A stretch of DNA of 51,063 nt, taken from positions 1 through 51,063 of the forward strand of contig CAMJJL010000008.1 of the NCBI GenBank assembly GCA_946406145.1, given 5' to 3'. A program made the translations under genes and the position numbers. Within the stretch, counting starts at the first letter, position 1. Every line of letters starts with the position of its first letter. Below are positions 16,953-26,134 of this stretch, piece by piece. A model generated the notes under the pieces. The model worked only from the letters and a program-made list of their open reading frames with translations. It searched no databases and was not told where the DNA came from. The DNA is from an uncultured Clostridia bacterium (GTDB lineage Bacteria; Bacillota; Clostridia; Oscillospirales; Acutalibacteraceae).

Positions 16953-18170
16953 TTATTGACCTACAGCAGCTGTCGGTGCGGTACTCACGGCTGAGCTCGA
17001 TGATGAAGAGCCGCCCGATACCGAATCCTCATAGATGAATTTCGCTACATCCCTGCGAACACCGTCCCAGTCGTTGATAACGATAACACTCTGACCGTCG
17101 GGTGTAGTGCCGTAGCCCCACTTGCCCTCCGTCGGCAGGGACATTTCTTCCATATCATACTTGATATAAGTCATCATGTTGGCAACGAGGAAAGTAATGT
17201 CGCCCTTCTTGAGGTTCGTGGTGACCAGCGGTCCGATCTTGTTCGCGATGGAGACGAGCTCTGTCAAAGAGGCGCTCTCTCGAAGGCTCTTGACGATCGT
17301 CTGGATCAAGTTGCGCTGTCGGGAGGTACGATCCCAGTCGTCACCGGAAAAGCTGTATTCGGGGTTGCCGCCCAGGCTCTCCTCACCGCGGTCACGAGCA
17401 TACCAAAGCGCCTGATAACCGTCCAGATGAACCATCTGCTTTTCTTTTGTCGGATCAAACTTGAGGAACGAGGTAACGTCGGTCTGATCGTTGACATCGA
17501 TCTGCGCGTTGATATACTTGATCTCTTCGAGCGTCAACTCAATATCGACGCCGCCGAGCGCTTCGATAACTTCTCTGAAGGAAGAGAAATCGACCGTCGC
17601 GTATTTATCAACCTTGATACCGAAGTTCGCCTCGATCGTATCGATGGACAATCTCTCACCGCCGAAGGTGAACGCGGAATTGATCTTGTTATCACCGTGA
17701 CCGGGAATGTTGACATAGGTATCACGCTGGAAGGAAGTCAGCTTGAGCTTTCTGTTGACGTTATCGATCGAAAGCAGGATGGTGGTATCACTGCGTCCGT
17801 GATCCTCTTCGGTTGCGGGAGAATCCTGTCCGAACAACAGGATATTCAATACATTATCACTCGACAAAAGTGTGTTGCCGCCGTTCGCGACCGATACGGT
17901 CGTTTCCGTTGTCACTGTGGTAGCGGCAGGAGTCTCCGAGGGATCCAGCGACTTGAAGTGCATGGAATCCAGCACCTTATAGTAATAGACCAATCCGGAA
18001 CCGACCAAAAGCATGATCAGGGAAAGCACCAGAACGAATATCCTGAGTCCGAGACCCTTATTCTTTTTCGGTTTGCGCGAAGCAGGTTCGCGTCGATCTC
18101 TGTCGTCGTATATCTTATTCACATCATTAGATGAAGCAATATCAACAAAATCATCGTCATATCTTGCCAT
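16953..18170 (-). CDS. LCP (LytR-CpsA-Psr) family cell-wall glycopolymer ligase
   Basis: The 405-residue protein has a short cytoplasmic charged N-terminus, one transmembrane helix (about 43-66), and an LCP catalytic domain from about 110 (NILLFGQDS...GRSDTTILLSI...KLTSFQRDTYVNIPGHGDNKINSAF). LCP enzymes attach teichoic acid or capsule polymers from undecaprenyl carriers to peptidoglycan. The RDT motif and the Asp of GRSD are the pyrophosphate/Mg contacts in the family. The C-terminus is Ser/Ala-rich and disordered. The neighbouring GtrA-like protein and the LicD operon at 19-25 kb suggest a shared surface-polymer task. Confidence 0.92.
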   Translation of the reverse strand: MARYDDDFVDIASSNDVNKIYDDRDRREPASRKPKKNKGLGLRIFVLVLSLIMLLVGSGLVYYYKVLDSMHFKSLDPSETPAATTVTTETTVSVANGGNTLLSSDNVLNILLFGQDSPATEEDHGRSDTTILLSIDNVNRKLKLTSFQRDTYVNIPGHGDNKINSAFTFGGERLSIDTIEANFGIKVDKYATVDFSSFREVIEALGGVDIELTLEEIKYINAQIDVNDQTDVTSFLKFDPTKEKQMVHLDGYQALWYARDRGEESLGGNPEYSFSGDDWDRTSRQRNLIQTIVKSLRESASLTELVSIANKIGPLVTTNLKKGDITFLVANMMTYIKYDMEEMSLPTEGKWGYGTTPDGQSVIVINDWDGVRRDVAKFIYEDSVSGGSSSSSSAVSTAPTAAVGQ

Positions 18171-18291
18171 ATAAGATACCGCCTTTCATAGTTGTATCTG
18201 TACAAGCGGACATACTCGCACATTTTAAATCATTCTTATATTATACTCAAAAAGAATTATTTAATTTTCTAATAAAGAATTTATGTCGAAA

Positions 18292-18319
18292 TTCATACTT
18301 TTTTTACAAGTTATGTCAA
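18292..18319 (-). promoter_or_regulatory. possible promoter upstream of the LCP gene
   Basis: Minus strand TTGACA (18319-18314), a 16-nt spacer, and TATGAA (18297-18292). The leader would be about 115 nt. A nearer TATAAT exists but lacks a good -35. Otherwise 18171-18361 is AT-rich with no further structure seen. Confidence 0.4.
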
Positions 18320-18361
18320 ATTATGGGGTATCGGCATATGAACATGTACCAAAGGCAGCTT

Positions 18362-18934
18362 TTATCCCAGCTCATCCAGCGTCAGATAATAGGAGGGAAT
18401 ACACTCCTCCATAAAGATCTTTAATGCCGGCAGTTCCATCTTCTCGATCGCCTGCTCGGTGGATTCCTTCGCTTTGAGGAATTCATTATTTCCCATGCGG
18501 ACCTCTTCGATACATTTGATCAAGGCGGAGAGCTTGTCCGCCGCCTTAACGTACCGCTCCAAAACCGCGTCCTCATTGGAGATCACGGGTCGGTAAACCG
18601 CCTGCAGATCCTCGGGCAGCATGGAGATCAGGCGATTTTCCGCTACCTTCTCCACCGTTTTATAGGCATTCTTGATATCGGGATTATAATACTTGATCGG
18701 AGTGGGCATATCGCCGGTGATGATCTCACTCGCGTCGTGGAACATCGCGATCACCGCCGCCCTGTCCGCATCGAGCTCCTCATGCAGACGAACATTCGCG
18801 ATGTTGACCAGCGCGTGCGCGAGGATCGCGGTTTCCAGACTATGCTCGGAAATATTCTCGGTTTTGGTGTTGTTCATTAAGCCCCAGCGGTCAATATATT
18901 TCATCCGTGAGATCATGGCAAAAAATCGGTTCAT
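18362..18934 (-). CDS. yfbR: YfbR-like 5'-deoxynucleotidase (HD domain)
   Basis: The 190-residue HD-fold phosphohydrolase has metal-binding residues in SEHSLE (His), MFHDASEIITGDMPTPIKY (His-Asp plus the YfbR-specific DMPTPIKY stretch) and KAADKLSA (Asp). The family dephosphorylates deoxyribonucleoside 5'-monophosphates. The start has AAAGGAG 8 nt upstream. It is divergent from the yfhO operon. Length and motif order match YfbR closely. Confidence 0.88.
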   Translation of the reverse strand: MNRFFAMISRMKYIDRWGLMNNTKTENISEHSLETAILAHALVNIANVRLHEELDADRAAVIAMFHDASEIITGDMPTPIKYYNPDIKNAYKTVEKVAENRLISMLPEDLQAVYRPVISNEDAVLERYVKAADKLSALIKCIEEVRMGNNEFLKAKESTEQAIEKMELPALKIFMEECIPSYYLTLDELG

Positions 18935-18998
18935 CGTTCATTCTCCTTTAATTTGACAAAAACTTAAAATTTATCGTGCATTTTATCATATTGTGTGT

Positions 18999-19004
18999 TA
19001 TAAT
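18999..19004 (+). promoter_or_regulatory. extended -10 element of the yfhO operon
   Basis: TATAAT preceded by TGT (a TGn extended -10), without a convincing -35 at 17 nt. A small hairpin (GGTGCG/CGCACC, 19016-19036) lies in the predicted leader ahead of the GGGAGG SD. Confidence 0.45.
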
Positions 19005-19102
19005 ATATAAGTTAAGGTGCGTATTCTTGCCGCACCATCCGTGTTAGGTACATTTTAGCACATTTTATGGAGCACGTAAAGACTTTTATGGGAGGATGAA
19101 AA

Positions 19103-21601
19103 ATGGTTCTGAATCGTATTGACAACGATAAAAGGCCATATGCGCTGTATGCCTTTTTATGGGCGTTCCTCCTTTCGGCGATTCTCGTCATTCCCGTTAT
19201 GGTTTATGACAAGGGTTACTTTCTGTACTACGGCGACTTCAACGTGCAGGAGATCCCGTTTTATCAGCTGGCGCATGACGCAATCCGCAACGGTGAGACG
19301 GGATGGAGCCACCTGACCGATCTGGGCGCTAACTTCATCGGCAGCTACAGCTTTTATCTGCTCGGCTCGCCTTTTTTCTGGCTGACGGTACTGCTGCCCG
19401 GATCGTGGGTGCCGTACTGCATCGGACCGTTACTGATACTGAAGCTGAGCTTTGCGTCGCTGTCGGCATACATCTACATGCGCCGATATGTACGGCATAG
19501 GAAGTACGCGGTCATCGGCGGCGTACTGTACGCTTTCTCCGGATTCTCCGTTTACAATATTTTCTTTTTCCATTTTCACGAAGCGATCATCATCTTTCCG
19601 CTGCTGTTGGCGGCGCTGGATGAATTCCACGCGACAAAACGCAAGGGCGTTGTAGCGCTGGCGGTATTTGCCGCGGCGTTTATCAACTACTACTTTTTCT
19701 TCGGACAGGTCGTCTTTGTCATCATCTACTACATCGTTAAGCTGATCTCAAAATCCTACCGTTTCCGCCTGCGTGAATTCTTCGCGCTCGCGTTTGAATG
19801 TGTGGCAGGCTTTGGAATGTCAATGGTACTGCTGCTGCCGTCGATCGCCGCGATCACCGGCAACTACCGTATCTCGGATTTTTTGTACGGCTGGAACGCG
19901 GTCGTCTATCCGAAGAGTCAGCGATATGTCCAGATTTTGGTGAGCATGTTCTTCCCCGGCGACGTACCGGCGAAAAACAACTTTACCCCGAACGCCGGAG
20001 CAAAGTGGTCGTCTGTCGCGCTGTATATCCCGATGTTCTCCATGACCTTTGTGCTCGCGCACCTGCGCGACAAAAAACGCGGCTTCTTCCGCAGGATGAT
20101 CATCATCCTTTTGATCATGGCATGTATCCCGATCTTGAACAGTGCTTTTCAATGCCTGAACAGCAATTACTACGCCCGATGGTTCTACATGCTGACACTG
20201 TTAATGGTGTTGGTCACCGTGCAGGCGCTCGACCGCTTCAACATCACCGCGTTCAACCGCGGCTTCTATCCGACCTCAATCATCACGCTTGCGATTGCCG
20301 CATTGATCGGCTTGATGCCCGACGAGGAATCGGACAAGCCCATCAAGACGTTCACGATCGGACTGGAGGAATCCTCCAAACGCTTCTGGATCTTTGTGAT
20401 CGCGACCGTCGTCGGTCTGGCACTGACATTCCTGATCGCCTTCTGTTATCAAAAGAAACGCAAATGGTTTTACAGGGTCACCGTGATCACACTGAGCATA
20501 TTCGTCGCGTCCTACAGCACGATGTATATGTGGTCAGCACGGAGCTATGCCGATCGTGATGACGAATTCATGATCAGCTATGCCCTCAACGGCGGCAAGG
20601 ATATCACGATCGATGACATCAAAGAGGTGCGATCCGACTTTTATAAAACCTCGGATAATATGGGAATGTTCTGGCAGATCCCCAATATCCAGGCGTTCCA
20701 CAGTATCGTACCGGGATCGCTGATGAACTTCTATAACAATGTCGGCGTAAAACGTGACGTCGGCTCCCGCCCTTCCACCGATCTCTACGGATTACGGGGT
20801 TTGTTATCCGTCAAGTATCTCTTTATCGAGCATGATCCCGATGAAACGATCGATGAATACACGACCGTGATGCCCGGTTATCGTTATCTGAAAACCGAGA
20901 ACGGCTTTGACAGCTATGAAAACGAGCATTATGTTCCGATGGGCTATACCTACGATCAATTCATCACGACCGAGGAATACAACGATCTGTCCAAGGATAT
21001 CCGCCATCTGGCACTGCTTAAGGCGATGGTACTCTCACAGGATCAGATGCAGAAATACGCAGATATCACCGGATATACCGACGGGATGTATCTCAACCTC
21101 AACTTCTCGCATGATCCCAACAAATCGCAGGATATCTACTATCCGAAATATGAAGGCTTTGACAGCGTTACCGCTGATTTCAGCTATAATGAATCCGACT
21201 ACTTCTCAGATACGGAGAAGCTCAAGGAACGTTCCTGCACCGAGTTCCGCTATACGAAGGATGGCTTTGAGGCGCAGTTCCACAACAAAGGGAATGACAA
21301 TCTGCTGTTTTTCAGTATCCCGTATGACGAGGGCTGGACAGCGTATGTCAACGGTGAACAGGTTGACGTCGAAGAGGTCAATACCGGATTGATGGCGGTG
21401 CGTGTACCCGGTCATCAGATCAGTGAGATCAACTTTGTCTATCACACGCCCTTGTTAAAGGAAGGCGTGATCATCTCCGGTGTGGCGGTTGTCGCGCTGG
21501 CGATTTACTTGATTATCTTCAGGGGTTTTCGTGCAAAACGGGAATTCCGCAGAATATACAGAAAAAAACAGAACACCAAAAAAATGAGGAGGAAGCTATG
21601 A
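19103..21601 (+). CDS. YfhO family multi-spanning membrane protein
   Basis: The 832-residue protein has a dozen or more hydrophobic helices up to about 480, then a large extracytoplasmic domain, and a final helix (EGVIISGVAVVALAIYLIIF) before a basic tail. The pattern, including YYGDFNVQEIPFYQ near the first loop and the LGSPFFWL region, fits YfhO/GT-C-like proteins. In Bacillus and Listeria these glycosylate teichoic or lipoteichoic acids using undecaprenyl-phosphate sugars. The C-terminal FFSIPYDEGWTAYVNG stretch is typical of YfhO. It starts the five-gene operon and its stop overlaps the next ATG. Confidence 0.88.
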   Translation: MVLNRIDNDKRPYALYAFLWAFLLSAILVIPVMVYDKGYFLYYGDFNVQEIPFYQLAHDAIRNGETGWSHLTDLGANFIGSYSFYLLGSPFFWLTVLLPGSWVPYCIGPLLILKLSFASLSAYIYMRRYVRHRKYAVIGGVLYAFSGFSVYNIFFFHFHEAIIIFPLLLAALDEFHATKRKGVVALAVFAAAFINYYFFFGQVVFVIIYYIVKLISKSYRFRLREFFALAFECVAGFGMSMVLLLPSIAAITGNYRISDFLYGWNAVVYPKSQRYVQILVSMFFPGDVPAKNNFTPNAGAKWSSVALYIPMFSMTFVLAHLRDKKRGFFRRMIIILLIMACIPILNSAFQCLNSNYYARWFYMLTLLMVLVTVQALDRFNITAFNRGFYPTSIITLAIAALIGLMPDEESDKPIKTFTIGLEESSKRFWIFVIATVVGLALTFLIAFCYQKKRKWFYRVTVITLSIFVASYSTMYMWSARSYADRDDEFMISYALNGGKDITIDDIKEVRSDFYKTSDNMGMFWQIPNIQAFHSIVPGSLMNFYNNVGVKRDVGSRPSTDLYGLRGLLSVKYLFIEHDPDETIDEYTTVMPGYRYLKTENGFDSYENEHYVPMGYTYDQFITTEEYNDLSKDIRHLALLKAMVLSQDQMQKYADITGYTDGMYLNLNFSHDPNKSQDIYYPKYEGFDSVTADFSYNESDYFSDTEKLKERSCTEFRYTKDGFEAQFHNKGNDNLLFFSIPYDEGWTAYVNGEQVDVEEVNTGLMAVRVPGHQISEINFVYHTPLLKEGVIISGVAVVALAIYLIIFRGFRAKREFRRIYRKKQNTKKMRRKL

Positions 21602-22959
21602 GTTTCGGCGAAAAAATACTCGATTACAAAGAAGATATCATCACCGATCTGGGGGAACTGATCGCGATCCAATCTGTCACCGGCATCCAGGACGGATGCA
21701 AGGAGGCGCTCGACTGGATGATGAAGAAAGCGATCAGCTTCGGTCTGAAAGCCGACAGCATTGACAACGAAGCCGGTCATGTTGAACTGGGTGAAGGCGG
21801 AAAGCTCTGCGGCATACTGGCGCATCTGGACGTTGTGCCCGAGGGCAATAACTGGGATTCACTGCCGTTCGAACTATCCATCGGCGATAACGGTTATATG
21901 TACGGCAGAGGCGTCGCCGATGATAAGGGCGCCGCGCTGATCAATCTGTACTGCCTCAAGGCGCTCAAGGATAACGGCGTTGTCGGCAAGAATACGCTGC
22001 GCGCGATCTTCGGCACCAGTGAAGAACGCGGCATGACGGATATGGACAAGTATTTTGAATATGCGCCGATGCCCGATCTTTCCTTTACACCCGACTCCGA
22101 ATACGGTATTTGTATCGGTGAAAAGGGTATTTTACAATTAGAGCTGTACGCCGATACACACGACGGCACCACGCTGACCCAGTTCCATTCCGGCAAAGCG
22201 ACTAACGCTGTTCCCGATACCGCCTACGCGCTGCTCGATTGCACCGAGAACGAGGATCATCAGCTGGCGCGTCTGGCTGACGCGAAGAAAGGCTCGTTCG
22301 AATTCTATTACACCATCGACGGCATGATGGTGCTGTCACGCGGTCAGGCGGCTCATGCCGCTAATCCCGAGGAGGGACTCAATGCCGCTACAGCGCTGGT
22401 CGATCTGTTGACCTCCAACTTCTCGCTTCCCACGATGGGCTCTCTCCCCTCCTTTATCAGCCATTATATCGGCGTTGATACCGACGGCGTGATGTTAGGC
22501 ATCAAGATGAGAGATAAGGAATCGGGCCCCCTGACAGTCAACGTCGGCACGATCCATATCGACGAAGGCTATGCCACCTGCACGCTGGATATCCGCTACC
22601 CTGTTACCGCGGACGGTGAGAAGATCCTTGAGAAGATCACCCGTCAGGCTAACAAAGAGGGCCTCCATGTCAAGGTGCTGTCGCACTTAGAGCCGCTGTA
22701 TCTCAGCAAGGATTCCGACATCGTTCGCATCCTCAGTGACTCCTATGAGACGGTCATGGGTGAAAAGCCGAGGCTCTACACCACCGGCGGCGGTACTTAC
22801 GCGCGCAAGCTCGGCGGCAAGGGCGTAGCGTTCGGCCCTATATTCGAAGGAGAGGTCAGCAACATTCATAACGCCAACGAGTGTATCAATGTTGAAAAAT
22901 TCTTCCAACATGCCCAGATCTGTCTGGAGAGCATGTATAATCTTTACACTAAGGGATGA
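21598..22959 (+). CDS. pepV: M20 family dipeptidase, PepV-like
   Basis: A 453-residue dinuclear zinc dipeptidase. Metal ligands: His in ILAHLDVVPEG, bridging Asp in GRGVADDKGA, the catalytic Glu pair in GTSEERG, Asp in TPDSEYG, and His in NIHNANE near the end. The lid domain interrupts the catalytic domain as in PepV/Sapep. It releases amino acids from dipeptides in the cytoplasm. Its ATG overlaps the yfhO-like stop (ATGA), an unexpected pairing with envelope genes, perhaps linked to peptidoglycan peptide recycling. Confidence 0.92.
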   Translation: MSFGEKILDYKEDIITDLGELIAIQSVTGIQDGCKEALDWMMKKAISFGLKADSIDNEAGHVELGEGGKLCGILAHLDVVPEGNNWDSLPFELSIGDNGYMYGRGVADDKGAALINLYCLKALKDNGVVGKNTLRAIFGTSEERGMTDMDKYFEYAPMPDLSFTPDSEYGICIGEKGILQLELYADTHDGTTLTQFHSGKATNAVPDTAYALLDCTENEDHQLARLADAKKGSFEFYYTIDGMMVLSRGQAAHAANPEEGLNAATALVDLLTSNFSLPTMGSLPSFISHYIGVDTDGVMLGIKMRDKESGPLTVNVGTIHIDEGYATCTLDIRYPVTADGEKILEKITRQANKEGLHVKVLSHLEPLYLSKDSDIVRILSDSYETVMGEKPRLYTTGGGTYARKLGGKGVAFGPIFEGEVSNIHNANECINVEKFFQHAQICLESMYNLYTKG

Positions 22960-22965
22960 TATCGC

Positions 22966-23739
22966 ATGTCCGCTGAAGCAATTATCAAATCACAGGCACG
23001 CGGAATACTCAAGCATAACTTTGTAAAAGCCATTATGGCGCTGTTGATCGTGCTCATTCCCTATTCGATCATGGACGGTACGACAACGGTGATCTCCTGT
23101 CTTATCCCTCAGTTCATATCGGATGAATCGACGAGCATGATGCTGGTCTACTCGATCGGTTATCCGGTGGAGATCATCATGCTGTTCCTGTTCTCTCCGA
23201 TCATCAACGGCTATATCCGCGCCAACTACAAAGCGGCATATACCGAGAACATCGATCTGAAGGATGTATTCTATCATTTCGGCTCCGGTCGGTATTTCAA
23301 CGCGCTGAGCCTGAATATCCGCTTCATCATTCGGATGTTCCTGCCGGCATTGATCCTCTACGCACCTTTGATCGCCTATGTCGTCATCAGCAGTATCTAC
23401 GCGCCCGAGTTCAGTAACACGGTGCTGTACTATGACTTTTACTTTATCCTCACGGTATTGTCCACACTCACGACGGCGTTGTATTCACTGCGTTATTTCA
23501 CGGTATTTACCGTCAGCGCGGATAACCCCGACTTTACACCGAAGGAAGTATTCCGATATAACAAAATAATTATGAAGCACAGAACCGGCGACGCGGCTAA
23601 GCTGCTGCTCAGCTTTACTCCGTGGCTCCTGCTGTGTCTGTTGATTCTGCCTATGCTGTATGTCATCCCCTATATGACGCAGTCGCTGTGTATCAGCGCC
23701 AAATGGATGACAAAGGCGGCGTTGGAGGAGAATGAATAA
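22966..23739 (+). CDS. DUF975-like integral membrane protein
   Basis: A 257-residue protein with about six helices. The N-terminus reads SQARGILKHNFVKAIMALL, resembling the DUF975 opening (a short amphipathic helix followed by KxNxxKA and a hydrophobic run). The C-terminal region FRYNKIIMKHRTGDAAKLLLSFTPW also fits. Function is unknown; members are frequent in Clostridia. It lies 6 nt after the dipeptidase and directly abuts the GT2 gene (TAA then ATG without gap). Confidence 0.65.
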   Translation: MSAEAIIKSQARGILKHNFVKAIMALLIVLIPYSIMDGTTTVISCLIPQFISDESTSMMLVYSIGYPVEIIMLFLFSPIINGYIRANYKAAYTENIDLKDVFYHFGSGRYFNALSLNIRFIIRMFLPALILYAPLIAYVVISSIYAPEFSNTVLYYDFYFILTVLSTLTTALYSLRYFTVFTVSADNPDFTPKEVFRYNKIIMKHRTGDAAKLLLSFTPWLLLCLLILPMLYVIPYMTQSLCISAKWMTKAALEENE

Positions 23740-24834
23740 ATGAGAGTTTCACTATGTACGATCGCGCGGAATGAAGAAGAAGCGCTGCAGGGATTGCTCA
23801 GAGATTTTGAAGATCAGAATTATCCGCACAACAAAATCGAAGTCATCATGATCGATTCCAACTCCACCGACCACACTCATGATGTGATGGAGGAGTTCAA
23901 AAACGCCGACAACGGTTTTTATGATGTGAAAATCTACAAAACCACCGGTAAAAATCAGGCTTGTGCGTGGAATGTCGCGATCGAGCACGCGACGGGTGAT
24001 ATCATCATCCGAGTTGACGCGCACTCAAAAATCCCGCGTCAGTTTGTATCGCGCAATGTATTCAATATTCAGGAGGGTGAGGATATCGTCGGCGGCGGTC
24101 GACCGAATATCTGCGCTAACCCGAATCCGTGGACAAAGACGCTGTTAGCGGCGGAAGAAAGTCTGTTCGGTTCCTCTGTTGCGGATTACCGCAGACCTGC
24201 CGCGCAGAAGGAATATCACGACAGTCTGTTCCACGCGGCATATAAGCGCGAGGTGTTCGCCAAGGTCGGCGGCTTCAACGAAGATCTGGGTCGCACCGAG
24301 GATAACGAGCTGCATTACCGCATCCGTCAGGCAGGCTACAAGATGTGCTGCTGTCCCGAGATCATCTCCTTCCAGCATACGCGCAGCACCTTTTCGCGCA
24401 TGATCAAGCAGAAATACGGCAACGGATACTGGGTCGGTCTGACGCTGGGCGTATGTCCGGGATGTCTGAGCTACTTCCACTTTATCCCCTTTATCTTTTT
24501 ATTATCGATTATCGGCACCCTGTTATTATGGGCGCTCATGAATCAGCCGGTATTCTTCGCTGTCATCATGGCGATGTATACGATGTTCAACTTCGTCAAC
24601 ACCGTCGGCGCGTTCGTCATCAAAAAATCCATCAATCCGCTGTTTTTGATCCTGCCGCTGCTCTTCCCTGTTCTGCATATCAGCTACGGTATCGGAACCC
24701 TGATCGGACTGATCAGGCTGCCGTTCTGGAAGCACAGTCTGGACGGAAGCGCACAGAGAAGGATCGAAGAGATCAAAGAAGCTGTCAAGAACAATACCGT
24801 CATCTATGACGATGAAAAAGAAGAAGTATTATGA
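23740..24834 (+). CDS. GT2 family glycosyltransferase with membrane segments
   Basis: A 364-residue inverting glycosyltransferase. The GT-A domain begins at once (VSLCTIARNEEEALQGLL), with the nucleotide-sugar Asp in MIDSNSTDHT, the DxD-like RVDAHSKIP, and the acceptor/base region GGFNEDLGRTEDNELHYRI (ED box). Helices from about 240 to 340 anchor it to the membrane. It resembles ExoA-type enzymes that build polysaccharides on lipid carriers. It overlaps licD by 4 nt. Confidence 0.88.
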   Translation: MRVSLCTIARNEEEALQGLLRDFEDQNYPHNKIEVIMIDSNSTDHTHDVMEEFKNADNGFYDVKIYKTTGKNQACAWNVAIEHATGDIIIRVDAHSKIPRQFVSRNVFNIQEGEDIVGGGRPNICANPNPWTKTLLAAEESLFGSSVADYRRPAAQKEYHDSLFHAAYKREVFAKVGGFNEDLGRTEDNELHYRIRQAGYKMCCCPEIISFQHTRSTFSRMIKQKYGNGYWVGLTLGVCPGCLSYFHFIPFIFLLSIIGTLLLWALMNQPVFFAVIMAMYTMFNFVNTVGAFVIKKSINPLFLILPLLFPVLHISYGIGTLIGLIRLPFWKHSLDGSAQRRIEEIKEAVKNNTVIYDDEKEEVL

Positions 24835-25676
24835 GTGAGATCATTAACGTAGACAGAGAAACACTCAGAAAGCTCCAGCTCAAGGAGCTCGAGTCGCTGG
24901 TGTATTTCGATGAATTCTGTAAAAGACATGAGCTGACCTACTTTTTGCTGGGCGGATGCGTGATCGGCGCGATTCGTCATAACGGCTTTATCCCGTGGGA
25001 TGACGATATCGACGTGATGATGCCGCGCAGGGATTATGAGCGGATGTTAAAGCTGTGGCAGCAGCATGAGAGCAACGAGCGATTCCTGATGCTCAAGACC
25101 GACGGCAAGAAGGTATTCACCGGCAACAGCTTTGCGACACTGGTCGATACCTCGGCAACGATGGTCAAGGAGAATCAGAAGGATATCGATGTGCCGCACG
25201 GTATCGTGACGGATGTTTTTCCGCTGGATGGTTGTCCCGACAGCAAATGGCAGCGTTATTGGCAGTATTATCACGCAATGATGTACAGCCTGTATATCAC
25301 CGAGGTGGTGCCCAGTAAGCACGGCGGATTGATCAGGTTCGTCAGTTCGCTGCTGTTAAAGCTGGTGCCCTCACGCGAAAGACGCACCAAGATCTGGCAA
25401 AAGCATGAGAAGAAGATGACGCGCTACGGCTTCCGTACCCATAAAAAGAGCACAGAGCTGTGCGCGGGTCCCGGATATATGGTGAATGAGTATCCGCAAG
25501 AGGCGTTCGATGAGGTGGTCTATCACGAGTTTGAGGGCTTGCAGATGCCGATCCCGAAGGGCTATGACGCTTATCTGAAAATGGCGTTCGGCGATTATAT
25601 GGAGCTGCCGCCGGAGGATAAGCAGGTACCGCACCATGATCTGGTGGCGCTGGATCTGGAAACGCCGTGCCGATAA
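24831..25676 (+). CDS. LicD family phosphotransferase
   Basis: The 281-residue protein has LicD/fukutin-type signatures: YFLLGGCVIGAIRHNGFIPWDDDIDVMMPRRDY, a nucleotidyltransferase-fold GG-x(n)-DxD arrangement. LicD1/LicD2 put phosphocholine from CDP-choline on teichoic acids; other members transfer other phospho-groups. Being last in the yfhO/GT2 operon, it probably decorates the same surface polymer. The donor is unknown; no choline uptake or LicA/LicC genes are visible here. Confidence 0.9.
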   Translation: MSEIINVDRETLRKLQLKELESLVYFDEFCKRHELTYFLLGGCVIGAIRHNGFIPWDDDIDVMMPRRDYERMLKLWQQHESNERFLMLKTDGKKVFTGNSFATLVDTSATMVKENQKDIDVPHGIVTDVFPLDGCPDSKWQRYWQYYHAMMYSLYITEVVPSKHGGLIRFVSSLLLKLVPSRERRTKIWQKHEKKMTRYGFRTHKKSTELCAGPGYMVNEYPQEAFDEVVYHEFEGLQMPIPKGYDAYLKMAFGDYMELPPEDKQVPHHDLVALDLETPCR

Positions 25677-25744
25677 GCTATTGACAATCATTGTTCAATG
25701 AGTATAATGGATGTCGGTTTATTTGGTTGAAAGCACCTTAGGAA

Positions 25745-25785
25745 CCCTCAGGCGCTTCGCGCCAGCTCCCTTAGGAAAGGGAGCC
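25745..25785. repeat. family A palindromic repeat, copy 1
   Basis: CCCTCA flank, variable hairpin GGCGC-TTC-GCGCC, then CTCCCTT-AGG-AAGGGAG. It stands just after the licD operon and may also act as its 3' hairpin. Confidence 0.8.
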
Positions 25786-25790
25786 TTTGA

Positions 25791-25826
25791 TTGAGATCGG
25801 ACGCGCGCGTCCTTAATCTCGCAATT
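25791..25826. repeat. B-related short palindromic repeat, copy 1
   Basis: GAGATCGGACGCGCGCGTCC then TCGCAAT. A similar piece occurs at 38968-39003. The palindrome GGACGCGCGCGTCC forms the core. Confidence 0.5.
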
Positions 25827-25841
25827 ACTATATCAATAATT

Positions 25842-26038
25842 AACAGAGTAAAAGAATACGCGTTAAGTGTTTGCCGAACGGGGAGTTGACGGCAGGACGA
25901 AAGGCAACGCGCCGCTTTTTCTGTCACTGACTGACGCTTTATGAAAGCAACTAAAAATGCTTTTATAAGCTGATTCTTCAGTCTATAACGGAAAAAGGGT
26001 ACGCGTACCCTGCGGTGTATTCTTTGCATCCCGCTGTT
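25842..26038 (+). ncRNA. tetrahydrofolate (THF) riboswitch with a long inserted arm
   Basis: It matches the THF aptamer block by block. P1 is AACAG (25842) with CTGTT (26034), and a 9-bp stem pairs AAAGAATAC (25851-25859) with GTATTCTTT (26017-26025). The conserved strings are GCGTTAAGTGT, GGGGAGTTG, ACGAA, GCGGT and TTGCATCC. The pseudoknot-bearing hairpin GCCG/CGGC is present. Between ACGAA (ending 25901) and GCGGT (starting 26012) there are 110 nt instead of the short hairpin I recall from the Eubacterium siraeum aptamer. The insert has its own stems. The gene downstream is a folate ECF S component, as expected for this class. Confidence 0.88.
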
Positions 26039-26050
26039 GCATACGGAAAC

Positions 26051-26128
26051 ACCTCCTTATGCGATAGAAGCAAGCAGATCACTGTATATGTGATTTTACC
26101 GCTTGCCCAAGAGATGCGCAAAGGAGGT
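26051..26128 (+). promoter_or_regulatory. Shine-Dalgarno-sequestering hairpin (expression platform)
   Basis: ACCTCCTT (26051-26058) is fully complementary to AAGGAGGT (26121-26128), the folT ribosome-binding site. Inner stems GCAAGC/GCTTGC and ATCAC/GTGAT extend it. No T-run follows, so the riboswitch most likely controls translation. Confidence 0.8.
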
Positions 26129-26134
26129 CTTTTT

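Noticed and set aside
26015-26134. N-terminal 40-residue extension of FolT
   Set aside because: This part of the frame is the riboswitch 3' half and SD-sequestering hairpin; the SD at 26121 fixes the start at 26135.
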